Shown piece after piece: positions 1-12,294 of a stretch of 64,000 nucleotides of DNA. The stretch's first letter is position 1, and every line of letters begins with the position of its first letter. The stretch comes from Glycine soja (Eukaryota; Streptophyta; Magnoliopsida; Fabales; Fabaceae). Location: assembly GCF_004193775.1 (NCBI RefSeq), contig NC_041016.1, forward strand, positions 44,689,522 to 44,753,521. The letters are read 5' to 3'. The notes beneath the pieces are model-generated. The model worked only from the letters and a program-made list of their open reading frames with translations, was not told the DNA's origin and did not search any database. The position numbers were made by a program, and so were the translations under genes.

Positions 1-441
1 TTTATTAACATGAACCCGCCCAATATTGGTGAGGCCAATTTTTGGACCTGGACATAATCCAATTAATAACCATGCATGTTGTTGTTACATAGTTAAAGTC
101 TTAAAATTTAAAAGTAGAAAACTAAGACTAAGGGATGTTATGCAATATTATCATGTTATGTAAAAATTATTAATTTGAGTCAACTAGTCAAGCATTTTAT
201 CATTTATCACTAATTACAAAAAATGTTTTGCAATAGTGTGGCATCATGCCAAGTTGGGCATACCCAAAATGTCTTGAATTTAACCCAAAAACACAATACA
301 CCTAATTTATAGAGCCCAAGATATCCCAATTAGATCTTAGCCCCCTTGGCTCAAGTGGCAAAGATGGAATGGGTATTGGCCTATAGGGATCATATGCTCT
401 ATTCACAAGTATGGAAAAACACAAAAAAATAAGAAGTAAAC

Positions 442-815
442 CTCCCGAGGGTCATCTTGTGTTGTATCATGCATAGCAAATATCTCTTTCTGGCGATATG
501 CAGCATTATCATCAAAATTCAACTTAGCATCAGCAGCCACCAATTAGTTATCAGCTGTCTCCGCTATGGGATTGATCTGTTCAAAATAATCAAATTTCGT
601 TATAGACATTCATAAATTAAGCTTGTATAAAGTGAAAATGACTAAAACTTGCAAATGTTTACTTCTAAAAGAGTGCGGTCACAATCAACAAAAATTTTAT
701 ACAAATTCTTCACTTGTTTAATTGACTTATTTCTATCAGGCACTTTGAGAGCCAAACCATCAACAACCTTGGCAGCACCTTCATCAGTAATTCCTTCAAA
801 AACATCAACAAGTAC
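442..815 (-). pseudogene. Succinyl-CoA ligase beta subunit fragment, two exons, broken
   Basis: Read on the minus strand, two exons remain. The first (815 down to 663) encodes residues like VDVFEGITDEGAAKVVDG; the second (576 down to 442) encodes [24 protein letters not shown] and runs on through FRQKEIF-like residues to DPRE. Both match the middle of plant mitochondrial ADP-forming succinyl-CoA ligase beta subunit, a TCA-cycle enzyme of about 420 residues. Splice signals survive: an acceptor near 816-820, a GT donor at 662-661, an 86-bp intron ending in CAG, and a GT donor at 441-440. A CAA-to-TAA change at 546-544 stops the frame inside the conserved ADNQLVAADAK stretch. I could not find the exons for the N-terminal ATP-grasp half or the C-terminal ligase half. 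With introns kept, this is a partial segmental copy rather than a retro-copy. Family assignment is strong and loss of function is very likely. Confidence 0.8.
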
Positions 816-3019
816 CTACTAGAAAGAAAGAGTACATCAGGTGTATCTTGCAAAGAAGACTGCTCAGGTGAAAAAACTAAACCATGATGAGAAATTCCAA
901 GGGCAACAAACCTATTTCTAACTTTTATTTCTTCTCAACTATGCATGGCAAAAACAAAAATGAGAAAACATGATGACAGACCAATCTAACTATTCAACAT
1001 ATTGCTGCATATAACATATTCTATATTTTCAAGAATGGTACATTCGACATCAGGCATCCCTATACCATGTGTGCTTCCTAAGAGATTTAGAAAGTCTTAA
1101 GTAATGGGATTATCCTTTTACCTTCTACTTTTAAAAATAAAATAGAAGCTTTTAGAAATTATGGTTCTTTCATGTAGAATATATATCACTATGGATCAGA
1201 ATCAAAATTATAGAAAGAGAAAAAAAAAGGTTTCTATTAACAAAAAAGAAATCAAATGATTTGCAGGACAATCTGTCTCCCTCTCAACAATCTGAATTTC
1301 TTCATAATTCACAAGATGACACTGTCTCCCTCTCAACCTTTTTATTATTTATAGGCATTTAGGCAACATGCCTCCTTTTCTAATTATCTCAGCCCCCAAC
1401 TCCTAGACTAACTAATTATTCCACTAAATATGGGCTATCTAACACTCTGAACCAAATATATGAAGAAAAAAATAGAAATAATTTCCTACAGAATAAGCAA
1501 AGCCATCTTGATATTTGAACCACCCAATATCATAACCAAAGGTGTAACTAACTAACTTAAAAGAAAATGTGAATATGTATATTATTGAGTATCATGGAAC
1601 TCTCTTCCTGAGCACAACAATCTTTACATTGCCCACTGGTGTTAGCGTAAGAGTATACCCATATAACTATAGAACAAACATCATTGAAAAATTAAACCAT
1701 AATACTTAGTCCTTTTTTTATTCTTCAATATGTAAATGAGTCACTAACACATTATCTATTTAAACCAAATAAAAGATAATGTTGTCTTATATATACTATC
1801 TCATTATTTAAAAATGATTTCTATTTCAGTGCAAGAGAAAAAAGATATAATATTTTACTAGTGCAAAATTACTGGCTACAATGAGAAGGCACTTCATTGG
1901 GTGCTTTATTTCCCAAATTTGAAAATTACCTGGACATCATAATTACCTTTCCATATTCAAACAAGGATTATGTTTTTTCACTTGCTTCTACATAATCAGC
2001 TTGAGTCATCAATCCCTTGTCTATAATTTGCAATGGAAATGCATTACAAAAGAAAGAATGTGAAATAAAAAGTTTTTATGAAATGATAATCAATTTGTTG
2101 GAAGTTCATTATCACACCTTAGTAACTTCAAGAACAAGGGATAGTACAAAAATATTCTATTAATAATCATGGGAACATCTTAGGCTTATATAGTTATATT
2201 CATGCTTCCTTTTACCAACTTACCAGGTTAGTCCACCACTATAGACTCCACCTTTAACAACTAAATATATGATCATAATATTGCTTATCATTTCTATTAA
2301 AAAAATGAGCTTCACTGATCTAGGATGAAATTTTCACATAATGACATAAAATTTTAAAAAAATGCAATATAAAGCAAACAGAGAAAAGAACAACATTGAC
2401 AATTTATAATACAAGCATCCCTTTTTTATAAGGAGGGATGGAAACTAATTGATAGTGCTAGACAATATTATAAGAGCATTAGTAACCTATCCTATATATT
2501 TCTCCCTCAATTCCAGGTTAGGATAAATTAACTAGCTACGTTGCACGCATGAATACAAGTATGGTACCAGGTATGAGATATGGGATTTTTGAAAAATCTA
2601 AGGTACGAGTATGTTAATAAAAAATTAAAAAAATATGCATATATAAAAAGATAAAATGTTATATAAATGATAAAAAAACGCACACAAATAAGCATAATTT
2701 ATATTGTCGTAGTCGTACCCTAGATTTTTTTAAAAATCACATACCCTTACCCAGTATTATACATGTATCCATGGAACATACGCTATGAAACTTATCCTTT
2801 GTAGTAACTTCAGCCATAGTGAAAAAGCTGGTTGCAAATGATAACTTCAGCCTGTGAAACTCGTGCTTTGCTTTTGCTACTTCAATTTCCCTAGATTCAC
2901 CTGTTAAAATGGAAATTAGTATCCTGAATCATTGCAGTTCAAACTACATTTTATTGAATAGTAGTAGTGAAAGAGATAGACAAAGAATTGGGCAATTGCA
3001 TGTTTTTAGAAGACCAAAG
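816..3019. other. AT-rich stretch without a recognised gene
   Basis: No convincing coding exon was found on either strand. Short minus-strand open stretches exist around 1928-2047 and 2809-2900 (the latter reads TGESREIEVAKAKHEF), but I recognise neither, and both lack partner exons that I could see. They may be worn fragments of an older gene. Confidence 0.4.
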
Positions 3020-3031
3020 AAGAGGCTTACC

Positions 3032-3289
3032 CACAGTTTCCCTCTTTTTCATGCAATGGTGGTGGTGGTGTTCGTCGTTGTGGATCATGTAGGAGGAGCC
3101 ATCACCAGTCCCCTTAGGCTTACCTTCACACTAAGACTCCACCCTCTTGAGAGTGCAACCTCCAAACCCAATAGAGATGTAGTCGAAGAAGTCCCTAGAG
3201 AAGCTTTTGTTGCTACACCTAACAGATCTAGATCTTGAAACCTTGCGCTCAAAAGAAGAAGTAGAAGCAGAAGCAGAGGCCGAAGCCAT
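3032..3289 (-). pseudogene. Fragment of a plant-specific RSRSV / FSGDFFERIS family protein
   Basis: From an ATG at 3289 on the minus strand the frame reads MASASASASTSSFERKVSRS and then RSVRCSNKSFSRDFFDYIS, followed by a GFGGCTLKRVES block. This resembles a small uncharacterised plant family that carries RSRSVGCGSRSFSGDFFER and FGDCTLRRVESQREGKPK (Arabidopsis At1g79160-like; recalled from memory, not searched). Here a TAG stop stands where the family has Gln after RVES. Beyond it EGKPK is still readable, and a His-rich CMKKRE stretch appears in another frame, so there is at least one frameshift as well. The function of the family is unknown to me. The open frame continues upstream to 3616, but that part looks low-complexity and is probably not coding. 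Confidence 0.45.
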
Positions 3290-3623
3290 TTCTCTTTCTG
3301 GGACTAAAACCTCCAATGACCAACTCCTAGTCCTCATCGACCAAGGAGTGATTTCTTCATGGCGTGGCGGTGGATTTGTTGCACTTGAGAATGATATTAT
3401 GAGAGGAAGAGGAAGGATTGGGTGTTGAGGTGACAGCAGTGGTGATGGAAAAGTGTGCGACGCCAGATCTGAAACAAGGGGAAGAAAGAGCAAGAATAAG
3501 GAGGGGGAAAGTGACATAATCAACGAAGAGGGGGAGTTAGAGAGTGAGAGGGAGAGTGAGAAAAGAGTATAGGGAGAGACATTAAAAGCACACTCCAGAC
3601 AATTTTTATAAGACAACTTTTAT

Positions 3624-3797
3624 AAAACCGTCTTAGAATGTAGTGGAATGGTAGTTTTCAAGATGATTTTCGTAAAATTGTCTTCATTGAAAAACTTCAT
3701 ATTTACAAAATTGTCATTGCCTGACTTTTTAAGACGGTTTTTGAGAACCTTCATCAAATGTGTGTCGTAAAAGACTATTTTTTTAGTAGTATGTGTT
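3624..3797 (-). repeat. Possible CACTA-type terminal region with inverted AAGACGGTTTT motifs
   Basis: AAAACCGTCTT at 3624-3634 is the inverse complement of AAGACGGTTTT at 3731-3741, and a variant ATAGTCTTTTACGAC lies on the minus strand near 3780. Read on the minus strand from about 3795, ACTACTAAAAAAATAG resembles the CACTACAAAAAA ends of plant CACTA transposons, and repeated inverted subterminal motifs are usual there. No second terminus or target duplication was found. It sits against the end of the LINE fragment, which it appears to cut off. Confidence 0.35.
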
Positions 3798-3844
3798 TTC
3801 TCAAAGTTAACTTTGAATAAAACAATTTTTTACCCTTGTCTCCT
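3798..3844 (-). pseudogene. LINE reverse transcriptase fragment (downstream piece)
   Basis: On the minus strand this piece continues the LINE reverse transcriptase frame after the solo LTR. It reads RRQG-stop-KIVLFKVNFEKTH, matching the conserved LVFKVDFEKAYDSV block that carries the first catalytic Asp of LINE reverse transcriptases (here Asn, so that residue is lost). Coding similarity ends at about 3798, next to the CACTA-like sequence. Confidence 0.6.
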
Positions 3845-5205
3845 TGTTCGACGGCCGGCAAGTGCACCGGATCATGCAAGTAGTATAAAATGGTAAGTGA
3901 ATACCGAGTATCGAACTCTCGGGGATTTTGTTTTACTTGGTAAAGCTGTGGTTCAATAAATAAGTGTCTTTGGATGAAAGTTTGGTGCGTGGTATGGACA
4001 AGTATGCAAACTAAACTATTCAAAAGTAAATCACGTGAGTAGTGGTGTGTGAAGACGAATAAAAAACGTGTTGGTCTTCCTACTAGATGACTAATGTTAT
4101 TAAGGATGTTCTCTGCCTAACAATGTTCATGTGTTCTATGTTGTCTCCTGGACTACTAAACCCCGATGTCTCGTGCATGTTTAGCCTAATCCTAATCAAG
4201 CGTCATCCTCAGATCCCTCTTGTTGGACTAAACTTAACTAAAACCGCATTAAGACATAACATAACAAAAACTAGGTTACCGTACCCCGATGTCTCATGAA
4301 AATATGATAAGCTAGCCTCGTCCTATAAATTTCTAAGGATCAAACATTTCCCAATGTGAGTGACCCTAACTAAGCATGCAGTTACGTGATCAAGGCAAAG
4401 ACATACTAGAATTGAGTACTGATAGCACAGTGAACACATAAAACATCATTAAATAGATATACAAATATTTACATCAAGTACCCCATAGGAAGAACCAACT
4501 GAGGGTTTAGCTCTCCATAGCACGAAAGCTTCATTTACAACAATGAGAAGAGAAGACGAAAGATAGAAGAAATAAAAGTAGTGGGGATGTCTCCTCCACC
4601 TCTAGAAACCTCACAATCTCTCAAAATCTCATCCAAAGTTCCGCGAGATGGCTTCCTCGTCAAGCTAGCTCTCTCTCAGTCTCTCCACAACCAAAAACTC
4701 TCAAAAAAACTCAACAACTCCTCCAAAATCGAGATTTCAACTTTAAATAGGCAATCCTATTGGTGGGAGCTCGCTTAGCGGAAGATGAGCTCGCTTAGCG
4801 CGCGTAAGTGACTTCTGGCTTAGCGCCAGTCTTCTTGCTTAGCCTAAGGGTTAAAAGCGATGCGCTTAGCAAGTTCACACTCGCTCAACGCCTCTGTACA
4901 ACTCATCCTTCTTCCAGATTTTTCTGCGCGGTTAGCCGGAGGATAGTGTGCTTAGCGGATGGCTCGCCCAACGCGTGGTGTGGCTTAGCGAGTTCATAAA
5001 TTCTGCACTTCACCAATCTTGCCCATTTTGCCTAAAATTGGAAAGGAATGATCATTAAATACACAAAATTGGGATACTGAGTACCTATTACTTAAATTAA
5101 CAAAAAGTAATTACAATACTACCAAAAACAACTATAAATGGTAGGAGTCATATACAATTTACATTAGTTTCTTACACAAAAGTTAGTCGTATTTACCGAC
5201 TAACA
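3845..5205 (-). mobile_element. Solo LTR (1361 bp) with TSD CTCCT
   Basis: The segment starts TGTTCGACGGCC and ends CCGACTAACA, so it has TG...CA ends. It is bounded by CTCCT at 3840-3844 and CTCCT at 5206-5210. It holds GC-richer runs with repeated 'cgcttagcg' words (4765-4990), a pattern I associate with Gypsy LTRs in soybean. No internal region or second LTR is present, so this is a solo LTR left by LTR-LTR recombination. Removing it joins two parts of a LINE reverse transcriptase frame, which independently supports the boundaries. Orientation is taken as minus from similarity of its left end (read in reverse) to the right end of the solo LTR at 44467-46058, and is less certain. Confidence 0.85.
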
Positions 5206-5700
5206 CTCCTCACCCAATTAATAGCCTCATTGGCTATCAATACCCCATCCAGCATCTGTCTACCTTTCACAAAGGCAAATTGATATTCCCCTCCCTATAA
5301 TCTGGTTCATAATGTCTCTCATTATGTTTGCCAATAACTTTGCCAGGACTTTGTACATATATCTTATTATAGAAATAGGCATGTAATCTATCACCTTCTG
5401 AGGACATTTCTTTTTAGGAATCAATACAATGAAAGAACAATTTGTCTTTTTTTACCAACCTTCCATTTCTCTGAAATTGCTTCAAGTAATCAATAAAATC
5501 TCCTTTGATTTCCTCCTAGAATTCCTTGATGAACCCAAAATTAAACCCATTAGGACTTGGGCTCTTTGAGCTCTTGCATTCCTACACAACTTTCTTTATT
5601 TCCTCTTCCCCAATGCCTTTCACAAGCTTTTCCATTGTTGCTTTACTTATATGCTTAAAATTCACCTCCTCCAAGGACACCTGAGCTTGTTGTCTTCCTT
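5206..5700 (-). pseudogene. LINE reverse transcriptase fragment (upstream piece)
   Basis: In shifting minus-strand frames the sequence gives the N-terminal reverse transcriptase blocks of a plant L1-type LINE: GFNFGFIKEFWEEIKGDF, KVIDYMPISIIRYMYKVLAK, and FAFVKGRQMLDGVLIANEAI just before the solo LTR. Several frameshifts and stops interrupt it. The normal protein reverse-transcribes LINE RNA at a nicked target. Neither the endonuclease domain nor the C-terminal half adjoins it. Confidence 0.7.
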
Positions 5701-6743
5701 TACAAAAACTATTAAAATGATCAAAAGTGATATTTTTTTAAACTTTGAGGGTCACTTACTATCATCCCCCCTAACCTCCAAGGATAAAATTTCATTTGAC
5801 CTTCTCCTTTTGTTGATACATCCATGGAAAAATCTAGAATTGGCATAAAGTTATTGAACTAATTTTTTATATAAAAAATAAACAATGGGTAATTTGATTG
5901 TATGTTTTCTATAAAGTTATTGAACTACTTCATATATGTTGAAAAAATTATTTATTCACAACAAATTTAGAAATTTAAAACTTATTTTAAAAAATAAGAG
6001 TAACACAATTCTTCAAAGTGCTTGAAATATTCAATAGGATAGAAGCTACAAAGTGTTTGCAATAAATGAAACAAATTTCATTGTTAAAAAAAACTTTTTA
6101 GAGCTAATTTCATTTGTTTTGGGCCAATGACTCTCCTTATTACCAAAAAAAGGAAGATGTGGAAAATTAGTTCATTTTTTTTATGTATTAGAATAGGTAG
6201 CCAATCCTACCGTTATCTTTGGTCTTGAAAAAGTTTCAATACCTAATAAGACATTGAAACTTAAAATGTTAGGAGCTTGTCCAATTAAAATCTACCATTT
6301 ATTTTTTAAAATAAAATTGTACAATTTATTGAACAAATTTTAATCAATCACTTAACTAAAACATATGCCAAATATCTAGAAACCAATCCTCAAGAACCAT
6401 GCATGCATGAATAAGAAATAAGGAAGCAATATAGTGCATACATTCAATTGAACTTGATACCGAGCGCAAAGGAATCATTATCAAGTTCCTTACTTTCATG
6501 TAGTATTCATGAATATCATAGAAACGAATGTGGAACCCAGAGGTAAAAAATATTCATCGAGACATTGGTTAGTATTCATCGAATCTTCACTTGAATAAGA
6601 AACAATGCATGCCAATTGTATGTTTCTATTAGTAGCCATAACATAGTTAAGATCCTCATGAATAAAATAGATATTTAAAATACAAATAAAAGTTGCACAT
6701 GACACAAAGTTTATGCAAGTCAATCATCAAGAATGTATCGGTT
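5701..6743. other. AT-rich intergenic DNA
   Basis: I see no gene here. Short open frames at 6496-6723 and similar places lack codon structure or recognisable motifs. The last bases (6744-6748, CATTC) are the left target duplication of the Copia element. Confidence 0.5.
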
Positions 6744-6748
6744 CATTC

Positions 6749-7252
6749 TGTTGTAATTTTAATGTTTCTTTCAAAAGATTTTTTTGAAAGATTTAATTAA
6801 ATGGAAATCATAAGGAAGACAAGGAAATTTATGACATTTATTTTCAAGAATTTGAAATTTAAATCATCTACAATTAAGCAATTAGTTACATCTCATATTA
6901 ATGCCAATAAAGGTGGGAATCAAGAGGGGGACAATGACAATTATAGGCTCATAATTAGTGATAAAAAAAAGGTTAGCAGAAACAAATGCAATGAACAAGT
7001 ATTTGGATGTGATTTCAAAAGTCATTGTAGTGCCAATTATTTAGTTCATCCTCTTTGTTTCTATTAATCTCTCTCCCTCTTTATCCTGGGTTGTTTTTAT
7101 CTTTGCGAGTTTTGAAACCTTAGCTCCACTAAGACTTTATGTTCTATCCTGGGAGGTTTAGATGGGACATCGCAGATAAATCTTTTAGGTTATTGACTAC
7201 CACGCCTCAGGAAGTTCAATCACATTCGTGATTTTTGACTTCAGCAACAACA
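6749..7252 (+). repeat. 5' LTR of the Copia element
   Basis: 504 bp, starting TGTTGTAATTTTAATG and ending CAGCAACAACA. It pairs with the copy at 11789-12289 along its whole length. The region around 7264-7275 (TATATCATGGC) may be a worn primer-binding site related to TGGTATCAGAGC; that is weak. Confidence 0.9.
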
Positions 7253-7270
7253 ATCTGAAAGGCTTATATC

Positions 7271-10200
7271 ATGGCTGAAGCTGAAAAACCTATCAACAAT
7301 GTCGACACTTCCAACCCCACGCCACCGACTACAACCTTTGCCAAGTTTTTTCCTAACATCTCAAAAATTGAGGTCTTCACTGTCAAAAACTTTTGTTGTT
7401 GACAGGAACATGTTCATACCTTGCTAGACATGCATGGAGTTGTCTTCGTTTAGGCCAATAAGGTATGTCGTCACACTTTGTTAAGTGCCATGTCTAATTA
7501 TCTTTTCCATATTTGCTGATCCTATAAAGAATCCAAAGACATATGGAAGTTTCTCATACTCAAATACACTAACGAGGACATGGTCAGACAAAAAGGTTCA
7601 TCATTGCCAACTACTACCATTGGGCCATGAATTAAGGAAAATACATCAAGCTACAAATCAATGAACTACAAGCTATTAGAAAGCTTGAAGACTAAAAAAA
7701 TCTCTCTGCCTGACGAGTTCATTTATGAACTTCTAATTGAGAGGCTATCGAAGTCCTTGATAGACTACAAACAACAGTTAAAGCACAGGCACAAAGAGAT
7801 GTCATTGTCAGATCTTATCACCCATTTTACCATTGAAGATACAAATAGGAAGGAAAGTGTTGCTGCAAGGACCAAAGCAATGCCTGCCATGGAAAACATG
7901 ATACAGATAAACTGCTTCATAAAGGGGATGTTAACAAAAATGATCATAATAACAAGAAAAAGTACAAACATAGTAACCTATGTGTTGCTCCTTCTAATCC
8001 TATCCCATGTGCTCTTGCTTCTAATCCTTCTTTCAAGAAAAAATGAAGCTTGTTTTGTTTGTGGGAAGCCATGACATTTTGCTCCTCAGTGCAGATATAG
8101 AGTTGTGAGAAATGACAATCCTCCTAAGCTTAGCGCTAACCAGGTTGAAGGAGATGACATTATTGTTGCAGTCATTTCTCAAGTGAATGTTGTCACCAAT
8201 GTGAACAAATGAGTGGTAGACTTTGGGGCTACTAGGCACATTTATGCTAATAATAGTATGTTTACCTCCTACACTGTTGTGGGGGATGGAAAAGAACAAG
8301 TTTATCTTGGTGATTCGAGAACTACTCCGATTCAAGGAAAGGGAAAATTTCTTCTCAAACTCATATATGGGAAAACACTAGCTTTGAATGATATGCTACA
8401 TGTTCTCTCTATCAAAGTTAACCTTGTTTCTGTAGCATTGTTGGAAAAGGTTAAGGTAAAGATATCCTTTAAGTTTAATAAGATAGTTATTACTGAGAAT
8501 AATGTATTTGTGGGGAAGGGTTATTGTGATCAGGGTCTTTGTACTCAATGTTTCTTAAATGGTTAATGAGAATGCATCTTCTTCTGCTTAGTAGGTTGAT
8601 TCTTATGATATATGACATGCTAGATTAGGACATGTTAATCCAACATATGTTATGAAATTGCAACAAATAGGTTAATTAATAAGCATGATAAACAAAGTAA
8701 GAAATGTGAAATATGTGTTGAATCAAAATTAACTAAGAAATCATGTCCTTTTGTACAACGTGAAATTGAACTATGAGGCTTAATTCATTATGGTCTTGTT
8801 GATTTAAAACAAACTATGACAAGAGGAGGTAAAATTTATTTGTAACCTTTATAATTGATTACTCTATATATACTAAAGTTTATCTATTTAGACACAAAGA
8901 TGAAATGTTTGATATGTTCTTATCATATAAAGCCGAAGTTGAAAGTTAATTGAATATAAAAATTAAGAGGCTAAGATCTGATAGGGGTGGTGAGTAAACT
9001 TTGTTTAATGATTTTTGTGAAAAGGAAGGTATAATTCATGAAGTAACCCTTCCATATTCACCCGAGTAAAATGGAGTAGCTGAAAGGAAAAATAGAACCC
9101 TTAAGGAAATGATGAATGCTTTACTTGTTAGTTCCTCTGATCCTAACAACATTTGAGGAAAAGCCCTTTTGACTACTTTTTTTTACAAAATAGAATTCCG
9201 CATAAGAAAAAAGGTTTGAGCCCTTATGAGTTATGAAAAGGATATAAACCAAACCTAAAATATCTGAGAGTGTGGGGGTGTCTAGCCAAAGTGATGTTAC
9301 CTGATCCAAAGAAAAGGAAAATAGGATCTAAGACTTCTGATTTCTTGTTTATTGGTTATGTTGAACATAGTGTTGCCTATAGGTTTCTTGTTCTTAATAA
9401 TGATATGATTGAGTGTGACACCATCATGGAGACTAAGAATGTCGAATTCTTTGATGACTTTTTCCCTGTGAGGTCTAGTGCTAGTTCCAATACCATTTCT
9501 AGTCTTGAGCAACTAGTTGAAACCTATAGTGAACCTATAAGCGAGGATTTAAGAAGAAGTAAAAGACATAGGACAGAGAAATCTTTTGGAGATGACTTTT
9601 ATACGTATCTTATTAAGGATGATCCCTTAAGTTTTTTAGAAGCTATTAGTTCTTCTGATGCAAACCTTTGGGAGCAAGACATTTGGATTGAAATTGATTA
9701 TATTAAAAAGAATAATACACGAACTTTAGTAGATCTACCCAAGGGTGCAAATCCTATTGGATGTAAATGGATCTTTAAGAGGAAGTATAACCTTGATGGA
9801 TCTATAGATAAATACAAGGCAAGGTTGGTTGCTAAAGGGTTTATTAAGAAACCTAACATATATTTTTATCATACCTTTGCACATGTTACAAGGATTTCCT
9901 CTATTAGGATTTTGATAGCCTTAGCTGCAATTCATAAATTAGTGATTCATCATATGGATGTTAAGACAAATTTCTTGAATCATTATTTAGAGAAAGAGAT
10001 ATATATGACTCAACCTAAGGGGTGTGTAGGGGATGGTCAAGAGAACAAAGTGTGCAAACTTTTGAAATCCCTATGTGTTTTAAAACAAGTGCCTAAATAA
10101 TGGCATGAAAAGTTTAATGAGACTTTACTTGTTAAAGGTTTTTCTAATAGTGATGTTGATATATGAGTGTATACAAAGTTTTTGAATGATGATCATGCTA

Positions 10201-11140
10201 TTATATGCTTGTATGTGGATGACATACTTATTTTTGGTACATGCAATGATATAGTTTTTAAAACTAAATCTTTCTTAGCATCTAAATTTGATATGAAAGA
10301 CATAAATGAAGCAAAGGTTATTTGGGGAGTTAAAATTATAAGGAAGGGAGATAGTATATTACTATCCCAAGAGCATTATGTTGAGAAATTTCTCATGAAG
10401 TATAAATATTATGACTTTAAGTCAATGAGTACCCCTTATGATGTTAACTCTCAATTAAAGAAAAAAAGAGGAGAACCAATTGCTCAAACTCAATATGCCC
10501 AAATCATTGGGAGCTTACTGCATTTGATGAACTTTTCTAGACCTGATATTGCATATGCAGTAGACAGGTTGAGTAGATATACCTATAGTCCTAATTAGGA
10601 CCATTGGGATGCATTTGCTAGACTTATGGGTTATATGAGAGGTACCATGGACTATGGTATTGAATACAATGGATTTCCTGCAATACTTGAAGGGTATAGA
10701 AATGCTAACTTGGTCTCTGATTCAGATGAGACAAAATCCAATAGTGGTTATGTGTTTACTCTTGGTGGTGGTGCAGTAGCTTGGAGATTAGCCAAACAAA
10801 CTATTACTGCTAGATTAACAATGGAGTTGAAGTTTGTTGCTTTAGAAATGGCTGGTAGTGAGGTTGGGTAGTTGAAAGAACTTCTTAGCTAACATTCTTT
10901 TCGAAATGAAATCGACCCTATCAATATCTATGCATTATGATTCTCTGTCAACAATAACTATGGCTAAGAATAAAACATTAAATGGGAAAATAGACATATA
11001 CAACTGAGACATAATGTGGTTAAACAACTGCTAAAAGATGGAACAATTTTCATAGATTATGTGAAGTCAGAAGGAAACTTAGCAGATCCTTTGACAGAAC
11101 CCCTAGGGAGGAATATGATATTAGAAACATCAAGAGGAAT
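7271..11140 (+). pseudogene. Copia gag-pol polyprotein remnant
   Basis: Gag seems to start at ATG 7271 (MAEAEKPINNVDTSNPTPP) and soon meets a stop. A zinc knuckle at about 8048-8098 reads CFVCGKP-stop-HFAPQC, so its Gly codon has become TGA. The protease core at 8217-8240 is DFGATRHI; the catalytic Asp is kept but the usual Ser is Phe. Integrase shows HARLGH near 8620 and GVAERKNRT near 9075, with stops around them. Reverse transcriptase runs from about 9680 with KARLVAKGF and MDVKTNFLN, then YVDD at 10212-10223. RNase H follows from about 10626 to 11140, with a stop after SEVG. At least five in-frame stops separate the blocks. The original protein would have supported copying and integration; this one cannot. 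Confidence 0.88.
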
Positions 11141-11788
11141 GAGACTTAAGCCACTTGAAAACAAACAAGTGATGGTAACATAACCTTTGTGATTGGAGAT
11201 CCCATGAAGAAGGTTCATATAGGTAAAAACAAGTCATTTGTCAATTCTGCTAACACTCAAATTGATTTCTATCAATTTCCTTTTTGTTTTTTCCTATGGT
11301 GTGAGAAAGTGTTAGAGATACATTAATAAGAGGATAAACTTTATAGTAAACTTTATGTGTTTGAGAAAGCTTTACATCTTACAAAGGTTTTACTGATTTT
11401 CATATCCCTTATGGGCGGTGTATAATTTGCAGCATGCACTTGATGAAATCACCTATATAAGTGTCAAGTGGAGCCGCTTACATGAGATCTTGGCGAGATC
11501 TCTAGAGCACTCATGAATATCGGGCATGCGCATGGCCTAGTAGCACAACACAACAATAGCAACAAAGACTATGAGGGTGTCTTGTGATTGGTAGACCACT
11601 ATCACATGCCAAGTGTTTTTGGTTCATATAGATTGTTACACCAACTACATTGTGTGTTAAGTCCTATCAGTCTATGTCTGGTTCATATAGCTTGTTATAC
11701 CAAGTCTGATGCATTACACCCCATGTTAACCCAGAAATTTTCTTTTATTTATTAAATGTAATTTATTCTTTTGAAATATGTGGGGGAT

Positions 11789-12289
11789 TGCTATAATTTT
11801 AATGTTTCAAAAGAATTTTTTAAAAAATATTTGATTAAATGGAAATCATAAGACAAACAATGAAAGTTATGACATTTATTTTCAAGAAAAATATTCAATT
11901 CTCCTACAATTAAACAATCAGTTACATCTCCTATTAATGGCAATAAAAGTAGGAATCAAGAGAGGGACAATGGCTATTATAGGCTCATAATTGGTGACAA
12001 AAAAAAGATGACAGAAACTGATGCAACGAATAAGTATTTGAACGTGATTTCAAAAGTCATTGTAATGCCAATTGTTTAGTTCCTCCTCTTTGTTTCTATT
12101 AATCTCTCTCCCTCTTTATTCCAGGGTTGGTTTTATGTTTGCGGATTTTGTAACCTTAGTTCCGCTAAGATGTTCCTATTGTATCCTGGGAGGTTTACAT
12201 GGGACACCATGGATAAACCATTTAGGTTAGTGATGGCTATACCTCAAGAAGTTCAACCACGTTCGTGATTTTCGACTTCAGCAGCAACA
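11789..12289 (+). repeat. 3' LTR of the Copia element
   Basis: 501 bp, TGCTATAATTTTAATG to CAGCAGCAACA, following a purine tract. The second base pair of its start differs from that of the 5' LTR, and small indels are visible through the first 150 bp. CATTC follows directly. Confidence 0.9.
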
Positions 12290-12294
12290 CATTC

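Larger units (their letters stand above)
6749..12289 (+). mobile_element. Full-length degenerate Copia LTR retrotransposon, TSD CATTC
   Basis: A 5541-bp element is bounded by CATTC at 6744-6748 and again at 12290-12294. It has two LTRs (6749-7252 and 11789-12289), both TGTTG- or TGCTA-starting and CAACA-ending, a gag-pol remnant between them in the Copia order gag-PR-IN-RT-RNaseH, and a purine-rich tract (TGTGGGGGAT, 11779-11788) just before the 3' LTR. The LTRs differ at many positions by eye and by 3 bp in length, so the insertion is old. Many stops and frameshifts make it non-autonomous. Confidence 0.92.

Noticed and set aside
320..420. tRNA-like A box (CTTGGCTCAAGTGGCAAAGA)
   Set aside because: No B box at the right distance and no cloverleaf; not enough for a SINE call.
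2909..3238. 109-codon plus-strand open frame
   Set aside because: It lies antisense to the RSRSV-family remnant, has low-complexity Val runs and shows no domain; treated as a shadow.
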